Assembly: GCA_038223055.1 (NCBI GenBank)
Contig: JBBRHF010000227.1
Location: 1 to 5,662 of the forward strand
Reading direction: 5' to 3'
Length of the DNA stretch: 5,662 bases
Origin: JBBRHF01 sp038223055
Lineage (GTDB): Bacteria > Actinomycetota > Actinomycetes > JACCUZ01
Shown here one piece after another: positions 1-5,079 of the stretch. The position numbers and the translations under genes were made by a program. Position 1 is the stretch's first letter; each line of letters opens with the position of its first letter. The notes under the pieces were generated by a model. It ran no database searches, had not been told where the DNA came from, and saw only the letters and a program-made list of their open reading frames with translations.

Positions 1-197
1 GGCGCCGAGGCGAAGCGCACCAGCGCAAAAACAGAGATGACCGCCCCGGCGGCGAAGTTGGTGACGCCAAAATCCTTGGCGAACAAAGGGATTGCCGGTG
101 CGACGATGCCGAAGCCAAGTGCCACGGAGAACGCCACGGCAGTGAGCACCGCCACTTCGGGCGGCAGTGATCCAAAGGGATTGCGTAGGACGGGCAT
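1..197 (-). CDS. MFS transporter, N-terminal fragment (cut by window edge)
   Basis: Reading the minus strand from an ATG at 197 gives 65 codons, open to the window edge. The peptide begins MPVLRNPFGSLPPE and continues into a hydrophobic stretch (residues about 15-38, with GFGIVAPAIPLFA) followed by KDFGV and GAVISVFALVRFAS. This layout (short cytoplasmic start, first membrane helix ending in a P-x-x-P-x-F motif, then a second helix starting GAVIS) is typical of the first two helices of DHA1-like major facilitator superfamily drug or metabolite exporters. A purine-rich GAGGATAGG lies about 9-17 bases upstream of the ATG as a possible ribosome binding site. It is divergently oriented from the DUF6308 gene. 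The substrate cannot be inferred. The family call is good; everything after the second helix lies outside the window. Confidence 0.8.
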   Translation of the reverse strand, partial: MPVLRNPFGSLPPEVAVLTAVAFSVALGFGIVAPAIPLFAKDFGVTNFAAGAVISVFALVRFASA

Positions 198-510
198 GGC
201 AGCGCCTATCCTCGCAGGCCGCGTCTGGACATGTGGTGTTGAGGGGACGGCGCAGTCGTCGTTCCGCCCTGCTGAGAGCAGGGCCTCCGTTCACGATGTG
301 TCGGGACGCTGCACCTTTGGGATGAGTAGTTCTGGCAGTATCCGGGACTCCGGGTTCCGGATCGATTGCTGGTGTTTCTAGGGCCGAATGGTGGAGTTGG
401 AGCCGAGACTCCCAACGTAGATTCTCCAGGGGCGCCCGCGGGCGACGTTCCAGCTCACGCTGAAATGCAGCGATCGGGTTCTTCCTTGTTTCATTGGGGG
501 TTATGTCCAG
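198..510. promoter_or_regulatory. Divergent intergenic region with hairpins, likely promoters both ways
   Basis: This 313-bp stretch separates the minus-strand MFS gene and the plus-strand DUF6308 gene, so it should hold a promoter for each. No convincing coding region is seen. It contains a perfect hairpin at 266-284, an ATCCGG/CCGGAT inverted repeat at 340-362 with an 11-base spacer, and an imperfect inverted repeat at 396-416 (GTTGGAG against CTCCCAAC). I could not assign -10/-35 boxes confidently. Confidence 0.4.
266..284. other. Perfect 8-bp stem hairpin
   Basis: GCCCTGCT (266-273), loop GAG, AGCAGGGC (277-284) form a perfect 8-bp GC-rich stem with a 3-base loop. It lies about 70 bases upstream of the MFS start codon and is not followed by a T-run on either strand, so it looks more like an operator or leader structure than a classical terminator. 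Its function is unknown. Confidence 0.45.
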
Positions 511-1224
511 GTGACAGTTCCGGTTGACGAGGATCTGGGCCGCCGGCTGCTGGCAGGTCCGCTTCGTGCCAGCGACGATTCTCTGTCCGCCAACGGACCT
601 GACCAGCGCTTCTCACCGGCCGGCGCCCTGTCGACCTATTTCCGCGGCCAGCCTCGACAGTTCTCGGGATCACTGTTCGACTCCTTCGGCGGAGGTGGGG
701 ACCGCACGGAGGTCGAGAATCAGATCACCTCCGAGGACGTGCTCGCTCTCGCTGCAGTCAACGCTGCGATGCCCGCGGCTATCACGAACCGGCTGCTGAG
801 CGAGCCGCTCTCTGGCCGGCTCACGGTCTACCTGCGGCAGCTCGCCACCGACATCGATCTATGGGACGCCGAGGACGAGGTGCTCACGGTGGCGGCCGAG
901 GCCTTTGAACAGATCCGGAGCATCCAACCGATCGTCGCCGGCTACGGCGAGGGATGGGCTGCCGCGAACAAGCTGCTGGCGCGCAAACGGCCACGTCTGA
1001 TCCCGATGTATGACGCCAAGGTCGGGCGCGTGGCGAACCTCGCCGGCGGTGCCAGCTGGTGGCTCTCGCTACGACACGCCATGCACGTCGATGGAGAAGA
1101 CAACGAGGTCCGCTATCGGGTCTGCGCGGCGATGCTCGAGGCAGATATCGGCTACGTCTCGGTGCTGCGCGGTCTTGACGTCATCCTGTGGAGCTACGCC
1201 AACTGGTGTGACAGCGCGGTGTAA
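511..1224 (+). CDS. DUF6308 family protein
   Basis: This 237-residue protein is of unknown function. The recognisable part runs from about residue 40 to the end: an N-terminal STYFRGQPRQF and FDSFGGGGDRTEVENQI segment, a helical middle (76-135), the most family-like block GWAAANKLLARKRPRLIPMYD (149-168), and a C-terminal LRGLDVILWSYA (219-230). I recognise this pattern as the actinobacterial DUF6308 family, from memory rather than a search. No signal peptide or membrane helix is visible, so it is probably cytoplasmic. The GTG at 511 is the only usual start codon in its frame back to the stop at 418-420. It is preceded only by a weak G-run (495-500), so the start is moderately certain. It stands alone, divergent from the MFS gene and convergent with the next gene. 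Residues 1-40 are low-complexity and may be poorly conserved. Confidence 0.8.
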   Translation: MTVPVDEDLGRRLLAGPLRASDDSLSANGPDQRFSPAGALSTYFRGQPRQFSGSLFDSFGGGGDRTEVENQITSEDVLALAAVNAAMPAAITNRLLSEPLSGRLTVYLRQLATDIDLWDAEDEVLTVAAEAFEQIRSIQPIVAGYGEGWAAANKLLARKRPRLIPMYDAKVGRVANLAGGASWWLSLRHAMHVDGEDNEVRYRVCAAMLEADIGYVSVLRGLDVILWSYANWCDSAV

Positions 1225-1237
1225 CACCTCCACATCT

Positions 1238-1267
1238 GCTCGTTGACGAGCTGCGCTAGTGCGCAGC
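1238..1267. terminator. Two adjacent palindromes between convergent genes, possible bidirectional terminator
   Basis: Two inverted repeats lie next to each other: GCTCGT/ACGAGC (1238-1243 and 1246-1251, tight loop) and GCTGCGC-TAGT-GCGCAGC (1250-1267, 7-bp stem, 4-base loop). The second contains the TAG stop codon of the minus-strand gene. Their position between two convergent stop codons (1222-1224 plus, 1256-1258 minus) suits a bidirectional, T-tail-less actinobacterial terminator. The missing T-tract lowers confidence. Confidence 0.4.
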
Positions 1268-1498
1268 CGATCGTGCACGGACGAAGCGCTCCAGTCGCTG
1301 CCGGGCCTCAAACATCGTGGGTTCGACCCCACGGTCCCGGGCGTCCTTGTGGCTCTCGTCGACGACGGCGCGGACGATCTCGGCGACGAGCTCGGCAGGA
1401 ACCCGTCCCTCCAGCTCGGCCGAGAGAGCGGCGGTCATGACTGCCGACCGCTGCGCGCCGTCCTCGTTGGGGCGGTGCTTCTTCGGCGAACGCGTCAC
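1256..1498 (-). CDS. Small helical protein resembling three-helix-bundle dimerization domain proteins
   Basis: This 80-residue product from the GTG at 1498 begins MTRSPKKHRPNED and carries a coherent helical core at residues 22-77: ALSAELEGRVPAELVAEIV, AVVDESHKDARDRG, then EPTMFEARQRLERFVRAR. The spacing and the V-P-A-E-x-V-A-x-x-V-R pattern recall short actinobacterial proteins annotated as three-helix-bundle dimerization domain or DUF3562-like. This assignment is from memory and tentative. The start is uncertain: an internal ATG at 1438 would give 60 residues with the whole core intact, and neither start has a clear Shine-Dalgarno. The minus frame is open much further upstream (to 2236), but that part is arginine- and proline-rich and does not read like protein, so I do not extend the gene. 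It converges on the DUF6308 gene. Confidence 0.55.
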   Translation of the reverse strand: MTRSPKKHRPNEDGAQRSAVMTAALSAELEGRVPAELVAEIVRAVVDESHKDARDRGVEPTMFEARQRLERFVRARSAAH

Positions 1499-1581
1499 GG
1501 CGGTGGACGAATGAGGATCGCGAGCCGGTGTTGACCGCTTGTTAGCCAAGGTAGTTGCACGGGTCGTTGAACTGACCGGCC

Positions 1582-1600
1582 TGGGCCCGAGTCGGGCCCA
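1582..1600. other. Strong GC hairpin, 8-bp stem with 3-base loop
   Basis: TGGGCCCG (1582-1589), loop AGT, CGGGCCCA (1593-1600) is a perfect inverted repeat. On the minus strand it lies about 85-100 bases upstream of the small helical gene. On the plus strand it is followed by AAGATG without a T-tract. It could be a terminator lacking a T-tail or a leader structure. Confidence 0.45.
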
Positions 1601-1963
1601 AAGATGCCGAGGTGATCTGTCGCTGAGGCCGTCGCTCCGTTGCCCGGGTGTTGTCCTCGCCGGTCCCGGCACCGACGGTCGTGTCACCGCCGCCCGACCG
1701 TGGCGTGGCGGGGCGTCTGGTCGGTTTCGACAAGGCGGGGGTGTCCGTGAACGTGCGTGCGTCAGTGGGGCACATGGGCAACACCTCAGTTGCGGTAGTA
1801 GCGACGGAGAGGCCTGATGGCCCATCCGCGACACCCTGCTCAGCTGGCCCCCAATTGGCGACCCAGCCCCCCCTGTGTGTTGTTCCCTCATCATAGAAAA
1901 TATTGCGACACGCCGGTAGCCATTTGGCGATAAATCTTCATGGTCCCGAATCGATGTGGTATG

Positions 1964-1983
1964 AGCGGGACTTTGGTCTCTCG
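1964..1983 (+). promoter_or_regulatory. DosR-like binding box upstream of the PLDc_N gene
   Basis: The core GGGACTTTGGTCTC (1967-1980) matches the known DosR/DevR palindrome GGGACTTNNGTCCC at every defined position except one (T for C at 1979). The outer flanks of the 20-base consensus do not match. A separate perfect half-site, GTCCCGAA, is at 1943-1950, about three helical turns upstream. If the box acts at about -43, transcription would start near 2016, leaving a leader of about 60 bases before the ATG at 2076. The only -10 candidate there, CACGAT at 2005-2010, is weak. DosR is the actinobacterial hypoxia/NO response regulator. The match is seen; the regulation is inferred. Confidence 0.45.
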
Positions 1984-2063
1984 CTACTGATTGCGGACCG
2001 AGGGCACGATAGGAGCGCGCAGCCGATCCGACCGATCCCGGGTGGCTGGGCGTAACCGCGAAG

Positions 2064-2069
2064 AAGGAG
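2064..2069 (+). promoter_or_regulatory. Ribosome binding site AAGGAG for the PLDc_N gene
   Basis: AAGGAG ends 6 bases before the ATG at 2076 and is a near-ideal Shine-Dalgarno. This fixes the start of the small membrane protein and argues that it is a real, well-translated gene. Confidence 0.75.
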
Positions 2070-2075
2070 AAGGAC

Positions 2076-2297
2076 ATGAAGACACGGCGTTGGAGCGACC
2101 TGGGCCAGCGGAAGCAGACGGCAGTCCTGGTGGGCGCATCGGTGCAGCTCTCACTGGCTGCGACGGCCTGGTGTGACCTTGCCCGCCGGCCGGCGTCGCT
2201 CGTCAACGGGCACAAGGCCTGGTGGGCGGGGATCATCGGCGTGAACTTCCTCGGCCCGATCGCCTATTTCACGTGGGGTCGGCGCCCGCACGCGTAG
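2076..2297 (+). CDS. PLDc_N-type small membrane protein
   Basis: This 73-residue protein has two predicted membrane helices (about 15-33 and 47-66). The conserved linker DLARRPASLVNGHKAWW (34-50) and the end VNFLGPIAYFTWGRR (56-70) are the hallmark of the PLDc_N family, the N-terminal membrane anchor of cardiolipin synthases. It is found very often as a free-standing small protein in actinobacteria. The catalytic phospholipase D (HKD) domains are absent, so it is not an enzyme; a membrane-anchoring or protein-interaction role is only a guess. It has a strong ribosome binding site and a DosR-like box about 100 bases upstream. It runs tail-to-tail with the NifX-like gene: its TAG stop (2295-2297) directly abuts that gene's TGA (2298-2300), with no room for a terminator between them. 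Confidence 0.8.
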   Translation: MKTRRWSDLGQRKQTAVLVGASVQLSLAATAWCDLARRPASLVNGHKAWWAGIIGVNFLGPIAYFTWGRRPHA

Positions 2298-2630
2298 TCA
2301 GGAGCTCAGGGCTGCGGCCTTCACTGCTTCGCGTGCATTACCAGCGGCACCCGAGTGCACCGGCAGGCCCATGGTGTCCAGCATGCGCACCATGCCGTCG
2401 CCCATGTGGTCCACGACCACGGACTCGACGTCATGCTCGCGCAGGAACGTGACCACTCGGGCGTGATGCGTGCCCGGTGTGCCCTCGTCGTGCAGCCGGC
2501 TCCACGAGACCTCAACCTCCTGCCAGCTTGTGATCTCGCCGTCGACCACGTCGGCCAGAGCGACCCAGTCGGCGCGGCCCCAGCTGTGGTCGATCAGGCC
2601 TTCAGTTGTCACAGGCGCACAGAAAATCAT
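2298..2630 (-). CDS. NifB/NifX-family iron-molybdenum cofactor-binding domain protein
   Basis: This 110-residue single-domain protein starts MIFCAPVTTEGLIDHSWGRA, the typical opening of the dinitrogenase iron-molybdenum cofactor-binding fold (PF02579: NifX, NafY, NifB C-terminus). It continues with a helix HHARVVTFLREHDVESVVV (55-73) and the glycine loop DHMGDGMVRMLDTMG (74-88). Candidate metal or cluster ligands are Cys4, His15, His55/His56 and His75. No nitrogenase gene is present in this window; the gene sits at the 3' end of the hydrogenase operon, 62 bp after the DUF6390 stop. Family members bind or carry metal-sulfur clusters, so a cluster-carrier role for the hydrogenase is plausible but inferred. 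The ATG at 2630 is chosen because the conserved fold begins immediately there; the ribosome binding site is weak (AGG about 13 bases upstream). The frame is open upstream but is unlike protein there. Confidence 0.82.
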   Translation of the reverse strand: MIFCAPVTTEGLIDHSWGRADWVALADVVDGEITSWQEVEVSWSRLHDEGTPGTHHARVVTFLREHDVESVVVDHMGDGMVRMLDTMGLPVHSGAAGNAREAVKAAALSS

Positions 2631-2692
2631 GTCTGCAGGATACCTGTCGGGGCTTCGGCTCCACCTCGGGGCAGCACGCCTGCGAGCCCGTG

Positions 2693-3460
2693 TCAGGCCA
2701 GCACCGTTGCCGGGGCATCGTTGACGGCGGCTAGCTGCGTGCGCGTGTAGTGGCGGAGCGCGCGCACCTGGGCAGGCTCCAGCCGGTCGCAGACCCAGTC
2801 CCAGTGCAGCGAGCACCAGTCGCCCGGCGCAAGCGCGCTGCTCAGGTGCAGGGTCCCCTCGCCGGTGACCGCCACCTCCTCGCGGACCGCGCCGAGAACC
2901 AGGCGGTGGCCGTCCCACTCCAGCGGCTGGGACTGGATGACGGCATGGTCGCCAGTGACCGCGACGACCCGGCCCCATCGGATTCGGCAGCGGTCGAGCA
3001 CGTGCAGCGGCTCCGTGACCACGCCGTTACGCAGCAGCCCGACGAACGGGTAGACGCCGAGCACGTGGAAGCTGTGGTGGGGGAGCGCACCGTGGGGGAT
3101 GGCCCGGGCAAGCCGGGGCCAGGACGTACCGGCCCGACGACGGAAGCGCACGTCGAGCGAGCCGCCCAGCATTGCTGGCCCGACCCGCTCGAGTAGCGGG
3201 CTGCCCAGCCAGTAGGCCTCCACCACCCGGGCGTCCAGCGGGTCGTCAAGCCCGTTGGCGGCGGCGATGAGCTCCAGGTAGGGCCAGGCACCTTCGAACG
3301 CCTTCAATGCCTGGCGCAGACCCCCGTCCACAACAGCCGCCGAGGCCTGCTCGAGCAGCGCCCTGTGGTCGTCGCCGCCGCAGTACCCCAGCTCGTTCGG
3401 CGGGTACGCGTACCGGGCGAAGAGAAGGGGGCCGTTGGCCGTCAACCCGGGTCTGCTCAC
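2693..3460 (-). CDS. DUF6390 family protein with a C-terminal HypC-like domain
   Basis: This is a 255-residue protein. The N-terminal part has PLLFARYAYPPNELGYCG (11-28), helices to about residue 95, and a His-rich segment HGALPHHSFHVLGVYPFVGLL (123-143). I recognise it as DUF6390, a family of unknown function found near actinobacterial hydrogenases (from memory). The C-terminal part (about 158-240) resembles HypC: Cys158-x4-Gly163 at its start, then PGDWCSLHWDWVCDRL (212-227). The HypC encoded two genes upstream has PGDWVLMHSGLVLGRL, with 8 of 16 identical and no gap. The two residues known to matter in HypC (Cys2, conserved His) thus have equivalents in Cys158 and His219. No signal peptide or membrane helix is visible. 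The GTG at 3460 overlaps the EamA stop (GTGA), suggesting translational coupling, as no Shine-Dalgarno is seen. A TTG at 3445 is an alternative start. Confidence 0.83.
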   Translation of the reverse strand: MSRPGLTANGPLLFARYAYPPNELGYCGGDDHRALLEQASAAVVDGGLRQALKAFEGAWPYLELIAAANGLDDPLDARVVEAYWLGSPLLERVGPAMLGGSLDVRFRRRAGTSWPRLARAIPHGALPHHSFHVLGVYPFVGLLRNGVVTEPLHVLDRCRIRWGRVVAVTGDHAVIQSQPLEWDGHRLVLGAVREEVAVTGEGTLHLSSALAPGDWCSLHWDWVCDRLEPAQVRALRHYTRTQLAAVNDAPATVLA

Positions 3461-4374
3461 GTCATACGGGCGAGCGTGTCGCGTCTGCGACTCGCTGGCA
3501 GCGCCACCAGCGCCGCGCCCGCAAGTACGAGGGTCACCCAGCCGAGCCGAGGGACGAGTGGCGCTCCCTTGACGACGGCAGCGAGCAGGGCGGTGATGAC
3601 CGCTCCCACCACCAGGACTGCAGTGACGTCGACCGCAGGCGCTCGCGACAGAGCCGCGAACCAGGTCGAGACGTAGCCGGCCAGGATCACGCCGGTCAGC
3701 AGCACCCACATCCACTGTGTACCCGTCAGCGCGGTGAGCGCCGCACCCTGGCCGCGCAACAGCGTCCACGCAACAAGGACAACGGATCCCACGCCCATCC
3801 GGGTCAGCCCGACAGTCCACGAAGACAGATCGGCGAGCAGCTTCTTGGCGACCACGACTTCGCCGGCCCACACCAGGGTTGCGCCAAGAATCATGAGCTG
3901 GCCCTGGCCGAACAACGTCGTCACCCCTCCGGCCAGCCCGATCTGCCCCACCACGAGAAGCGCGATGGCGACAACGTGGATGGCTCCGAGACGCTCGCCC
4001 AGCAAGGGCAGCGCGAGGAGGGCCACCCATACAAGAAGGGTCTTGTGCACGAAGGCGGCATCGGTCGACGACGCCCGGGCCAGTCCCTCGAAGAACAGCA
4101 GGAAGGCGACCGCACCGCCGAACACGCCGACGACCCCGAGCCCCGCCCACTGACGCGGCCGCGTCGGGCGGGTCAGGACGGTACCGGGCCGACGGGCGGC
4201 CATGGCGCCGACGAGCAGGATCAGCACCAGCGCGGCGACCACGTTCTTGGCGGTGGTGTAGGTCGAGGCGTTGCCGAAAGCCTTCACCCCGTATGAGTTC
4301 AGGAAGACGGCAACGCCACTGATGCAGGCAGTGCCGAATGCCAGCAGCAGTCCGGTTCGTCGTGTCGTGTTCAT
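3457..4374 (-). CDS. EamA/DMT-superfamily transporter
   Basis: This 305-residue integral membrane protein has about ten hydrophobic helices in two repeats: roughly 9-29, 42-60, 77-97, 107-125 and 131-149, then 158-176, 187-206, 222-242, 250-269 and 278-294. This is the two-EamA-domain plan of the drug/metabolite transporter superfamily at its usual length. The end of the first repeat shows the typical FFEGLAR...VHKTLLVWVALLALPLLGERL pattern (94-129). The substrate is unknown. Its ATG overlaps the hypC stop by four bases (ATGA), and AAGGAG (4379-4384) lies 4 bases upstream, inside hypC. Its stop overlaps the DUF6390 start (GTGA). Being locked inside a hydrogenase maturation operon suggests a role tied to the enzyme, such as moving a metal, cofactor precursor or metabolite, but nothing in the sequence identifies the cargo. 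Confidence 0.88.
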   Translation of the reverse strand: MNTTRRTGLLLAFGTACISGVAVFLNSYGVKAFGNASTYTTAKNVVAALVLILLVGAMAARRPGTVLTRPTRPRQWAGLGVVGVFGGAVAFLLFFEGLARASSTDAAFVHKTLLVWVALLALPLLGERLGAIHVVAIALLVVGQIGLAGGVTTLFGQGQLMILGATLVWAGEVVVAKKLLADLSSWTVGLTRMGVGSVVLVAWTLLRGQGAALTALTGTQWMWVLLTGVILAGYVSTWFAALSRAPAVDVTAVLVVGAVITALLAAVVKGAPLVPRLGWVTLVLAGAALVALPASRRRDTLARMT

Positions 4375-4616
4375 GGAGCTCCTTCGTTGGTCGGATTACG
4401 CAGTTTGGTCGGATTACGCAGTGCGAGTGCGTCTTTGGCTTCTTCCGCGGTCAGTCGGCCGAGCACCAGGCCGGAGTGCATGAGCACCCAGTCACCGGGC
4501 CCAACGGCATCGGTCATCGCGAGCAGTGAGGCGGTGATGATCCGGTCGCCGGCGTCGACCTCGACGCACCCGGGAGCCCCCGCTGCAAGGACCTGGCCCA
4601 CCATGCCGAGGCACAT
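4371..4616 (-). CDS. hypC: HypC-family hydrogenase assembly chaperone
   Basis: This 81-residue protein starts MCLGMVGQV, the HypC/HupF/HoxL signature. After Met1 removal, Cys2 is the residue known in this family to hold the Fe(CN)2CO unit and to contact the large-subunit precursor. The conserved block PGDWVLMHSGLVLGRL (40-55) carries the family His at 47, followed by the usual AEEAKDAL helix (57-64). The length fits the family (about 75-95). Its ATG shares one base with the protease stop (TGATG), with a GGTGAG ribosome binding site 5 bases upstream. Its stop overlaps the EamA start. The C-terminus is odd: LRNPTK-LRNPTN comes from a perfect 18-bp tandem duplication. No HypA, B, D, E or F is seen here; they may lie elsewhere. 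The position suggests a copy dedicated to this hydrogenase. Confidence 0.9.
   Translation of the reverse strand: MCLGMVGQVLAAGAPGCVEVDAGDRIITASLLAMTDAVGPGDWVLMHSGLVLGRLTAEEAKDALALRNPTKLRNPTNEGAP
4379..4384 (-). promoter_or_regulatory. Ribosome binding site AAGGAG for the EamA gene, inside hypC
   Basis: The minus strand reads AAGGAG-CTCC-ATG. The site is embedded in the last codons of hypC, just 3' of the 18-bp tandem duplication, so the transporter start is set by both a Shine-Dalgarno and the ATGA stop-start overlap. Confidence 0.65.
4387..4422. repeat. Perfect 18-bp tandem duplication within the 3' end of hypC
   Basis: TTGGTCGGATTACGCAGT occurs twice head-to-tail (4387-4404 and 4405-4422) with no mismatch. 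It is in frame and adds six residues (LRNPT plus K or N) near the HypC C-terminus. Identity at every base, including third positions, points to a recent slippage or duplication event. Confidence 0.95.
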
Positions 4617-5077
4617 CAGAACTCACCGCCGGACTCATCGATCGCGGCGAGCACGGCTTCGACGGCGGCCGGTACGGCGTCTGCCACGGCGTCGCACATG
4701 GGGGCGCCGTGGCCGAAGTGTTTGGCTTCCACGCCGACCACCACGAGCCTTCGTGGCATCCGGCCGAGTGCGCGGGCGATCTCGACGGCGGCGGCGAGTC
4801 CTAGGGCATGGGTGCCGCCGGCGGACCACCGTCCGGCCGGGAGCTTGTGCGGGACGGCGTCGATGACGTGGATCTCACCTGGGCGCCCCCCCGAGCTGAC
4901 CGCATCTGTGACGACAATGGTGTCGTCGGGCTCCCAGGCGTCGATCGCCTCGCTGGGGTCGTCAAACTCGAGCACGGTCACGTCGGGGCGCTCGATCGCC
5001 ACCTGACGGGCAACCTCAATGCCCACGGCGTCGTCGCCGCGGTCCGGGTTACCAACTCCGATCACGAGTGTCTGCAA
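4616..5077 (-). CDS. [NiFe]-hydrogenase maturation endopeptidase (HyaD/HybD/HycI/HoxW family)
   Basis: This 153-residue cytoplasmic protease, at the usual family length, removes the C-terminal tail of the large subunit after nickel insertion. The signature GVGNPDRGDDAVG (7-19) is at the N-terminus. The nickel-sensing ligands known from HybD (Glu/Asp16, Asp62, His93) are matched here by Asp16, Asp58 (in VVTDAV) and His90 (in GGTHALGLA). The later VVGVEAKHFGHG (113-124) is also family-like. The start is a TTG at 5077, chosen because the family begins directly with the beta strand QTLVIGVGN and because GAGGAG (5086-5091) lies 8 bases upstream. It begins 2 bp after the large-subunit stop, and its own stop shares one base with the hypC ATG. 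The adjacent large subunit is its obvious substrate, with the predicted cut after His184 of the visible fragment. Confidence 0.92.
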   Translation of the reverse strand: MQTLVIGVGNPDRGDDAVGIEVARQVAIERPDVTVLEFDDPSEAIDAWEPDDTIVVTDAVSSGGRPGEIHVIDAVPHKLPAGRWSAGGTHALGLAAAVEIARALGRMPRRLVVVGVEAKHFGHGAPMCDAVADAVPAAVEAVLAAIDESGGEF

Positions 5078-5079
5078 CG

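Larger units (their letters stand above)
1499..2075. other. Gene-poor stretch, no convincing coding region
   Basis: Several frames are open here, as expected at high GC, but their translations are rich in Arg, Pro, Gly and Ser with no recognisable motif, hydrophobic pattern or good ribosome binding site. What can be seen is a strong hairpin at 1582-1600, a run of C at 1866-1873, a locally AT-rich patch at about 1890-1940, and a DosR-like palindrome at 1964-1983 in the leader of the downstream PLDc_N gene. The middle (about 1620-1870) may be remnant DNA or untranslated RNA; nothing in it is identifiable. Confidence 0.5.

Noticed and set aside
503..514. Four-codon ATG-TCC-AGG-TGA upstream frame overlapping the GTG of the DUF6308 gene
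   Set aside because: Too short to separate from chance and with no ribosome binding site; coupling cannot be argued from it.
1840..1880. Possible end of an IS21-type insertion sequence (GC-rich, CCCCC-bearing segment)
   Set aside because: It gave a faint resemblance only. No transposase frame, matching terminal repeat or target duplication could be found in the window.
1256..2236. A 326-codon minus-strand open frame containing the small helical protein
   Set aside because: Only the last 60-80 codons look like protein. The upstream part is Arg/Pro/Ser-rich, runs antisense through the PLDc_N gene and its leader, and shows no motif; it is the usual high-GC spurious extension.
2649..2662. GGGGC-TTCG-GCTCC tetraloop hairpin between DUF6390 and the NifX-like gene
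   Set aside because: The stem is 5 bp with a G-T wobble and is stable only on the plus strand, opposite to the operon, so it is not evidence for a terminator within it.
2298..2978. NifX-like protein extended to 226 residues from 2978
   Set aside because: The extra N-terminus is Arg/Gly/Pro-rich and overlaps the DUF6390 coding region; the conserved fold begins exactly at the ATG at 2630.
2693..4150. DUF6390 as a 485-residue protein starting at 4150
   Set aside because: Everything upstream of 3460 is antisense-frame noise over the EamA gene on the same strand. The GTGA overlap and the family N-terminus (PLLFARYAYPPN) fix the start near 3460.
3307..4296. A 329-codon plus-strand open frame
   Set aside because: It lies antisense to EamA and DUF6390; its product is dominated by Arg, Gln, His and Gly with no family pattern.
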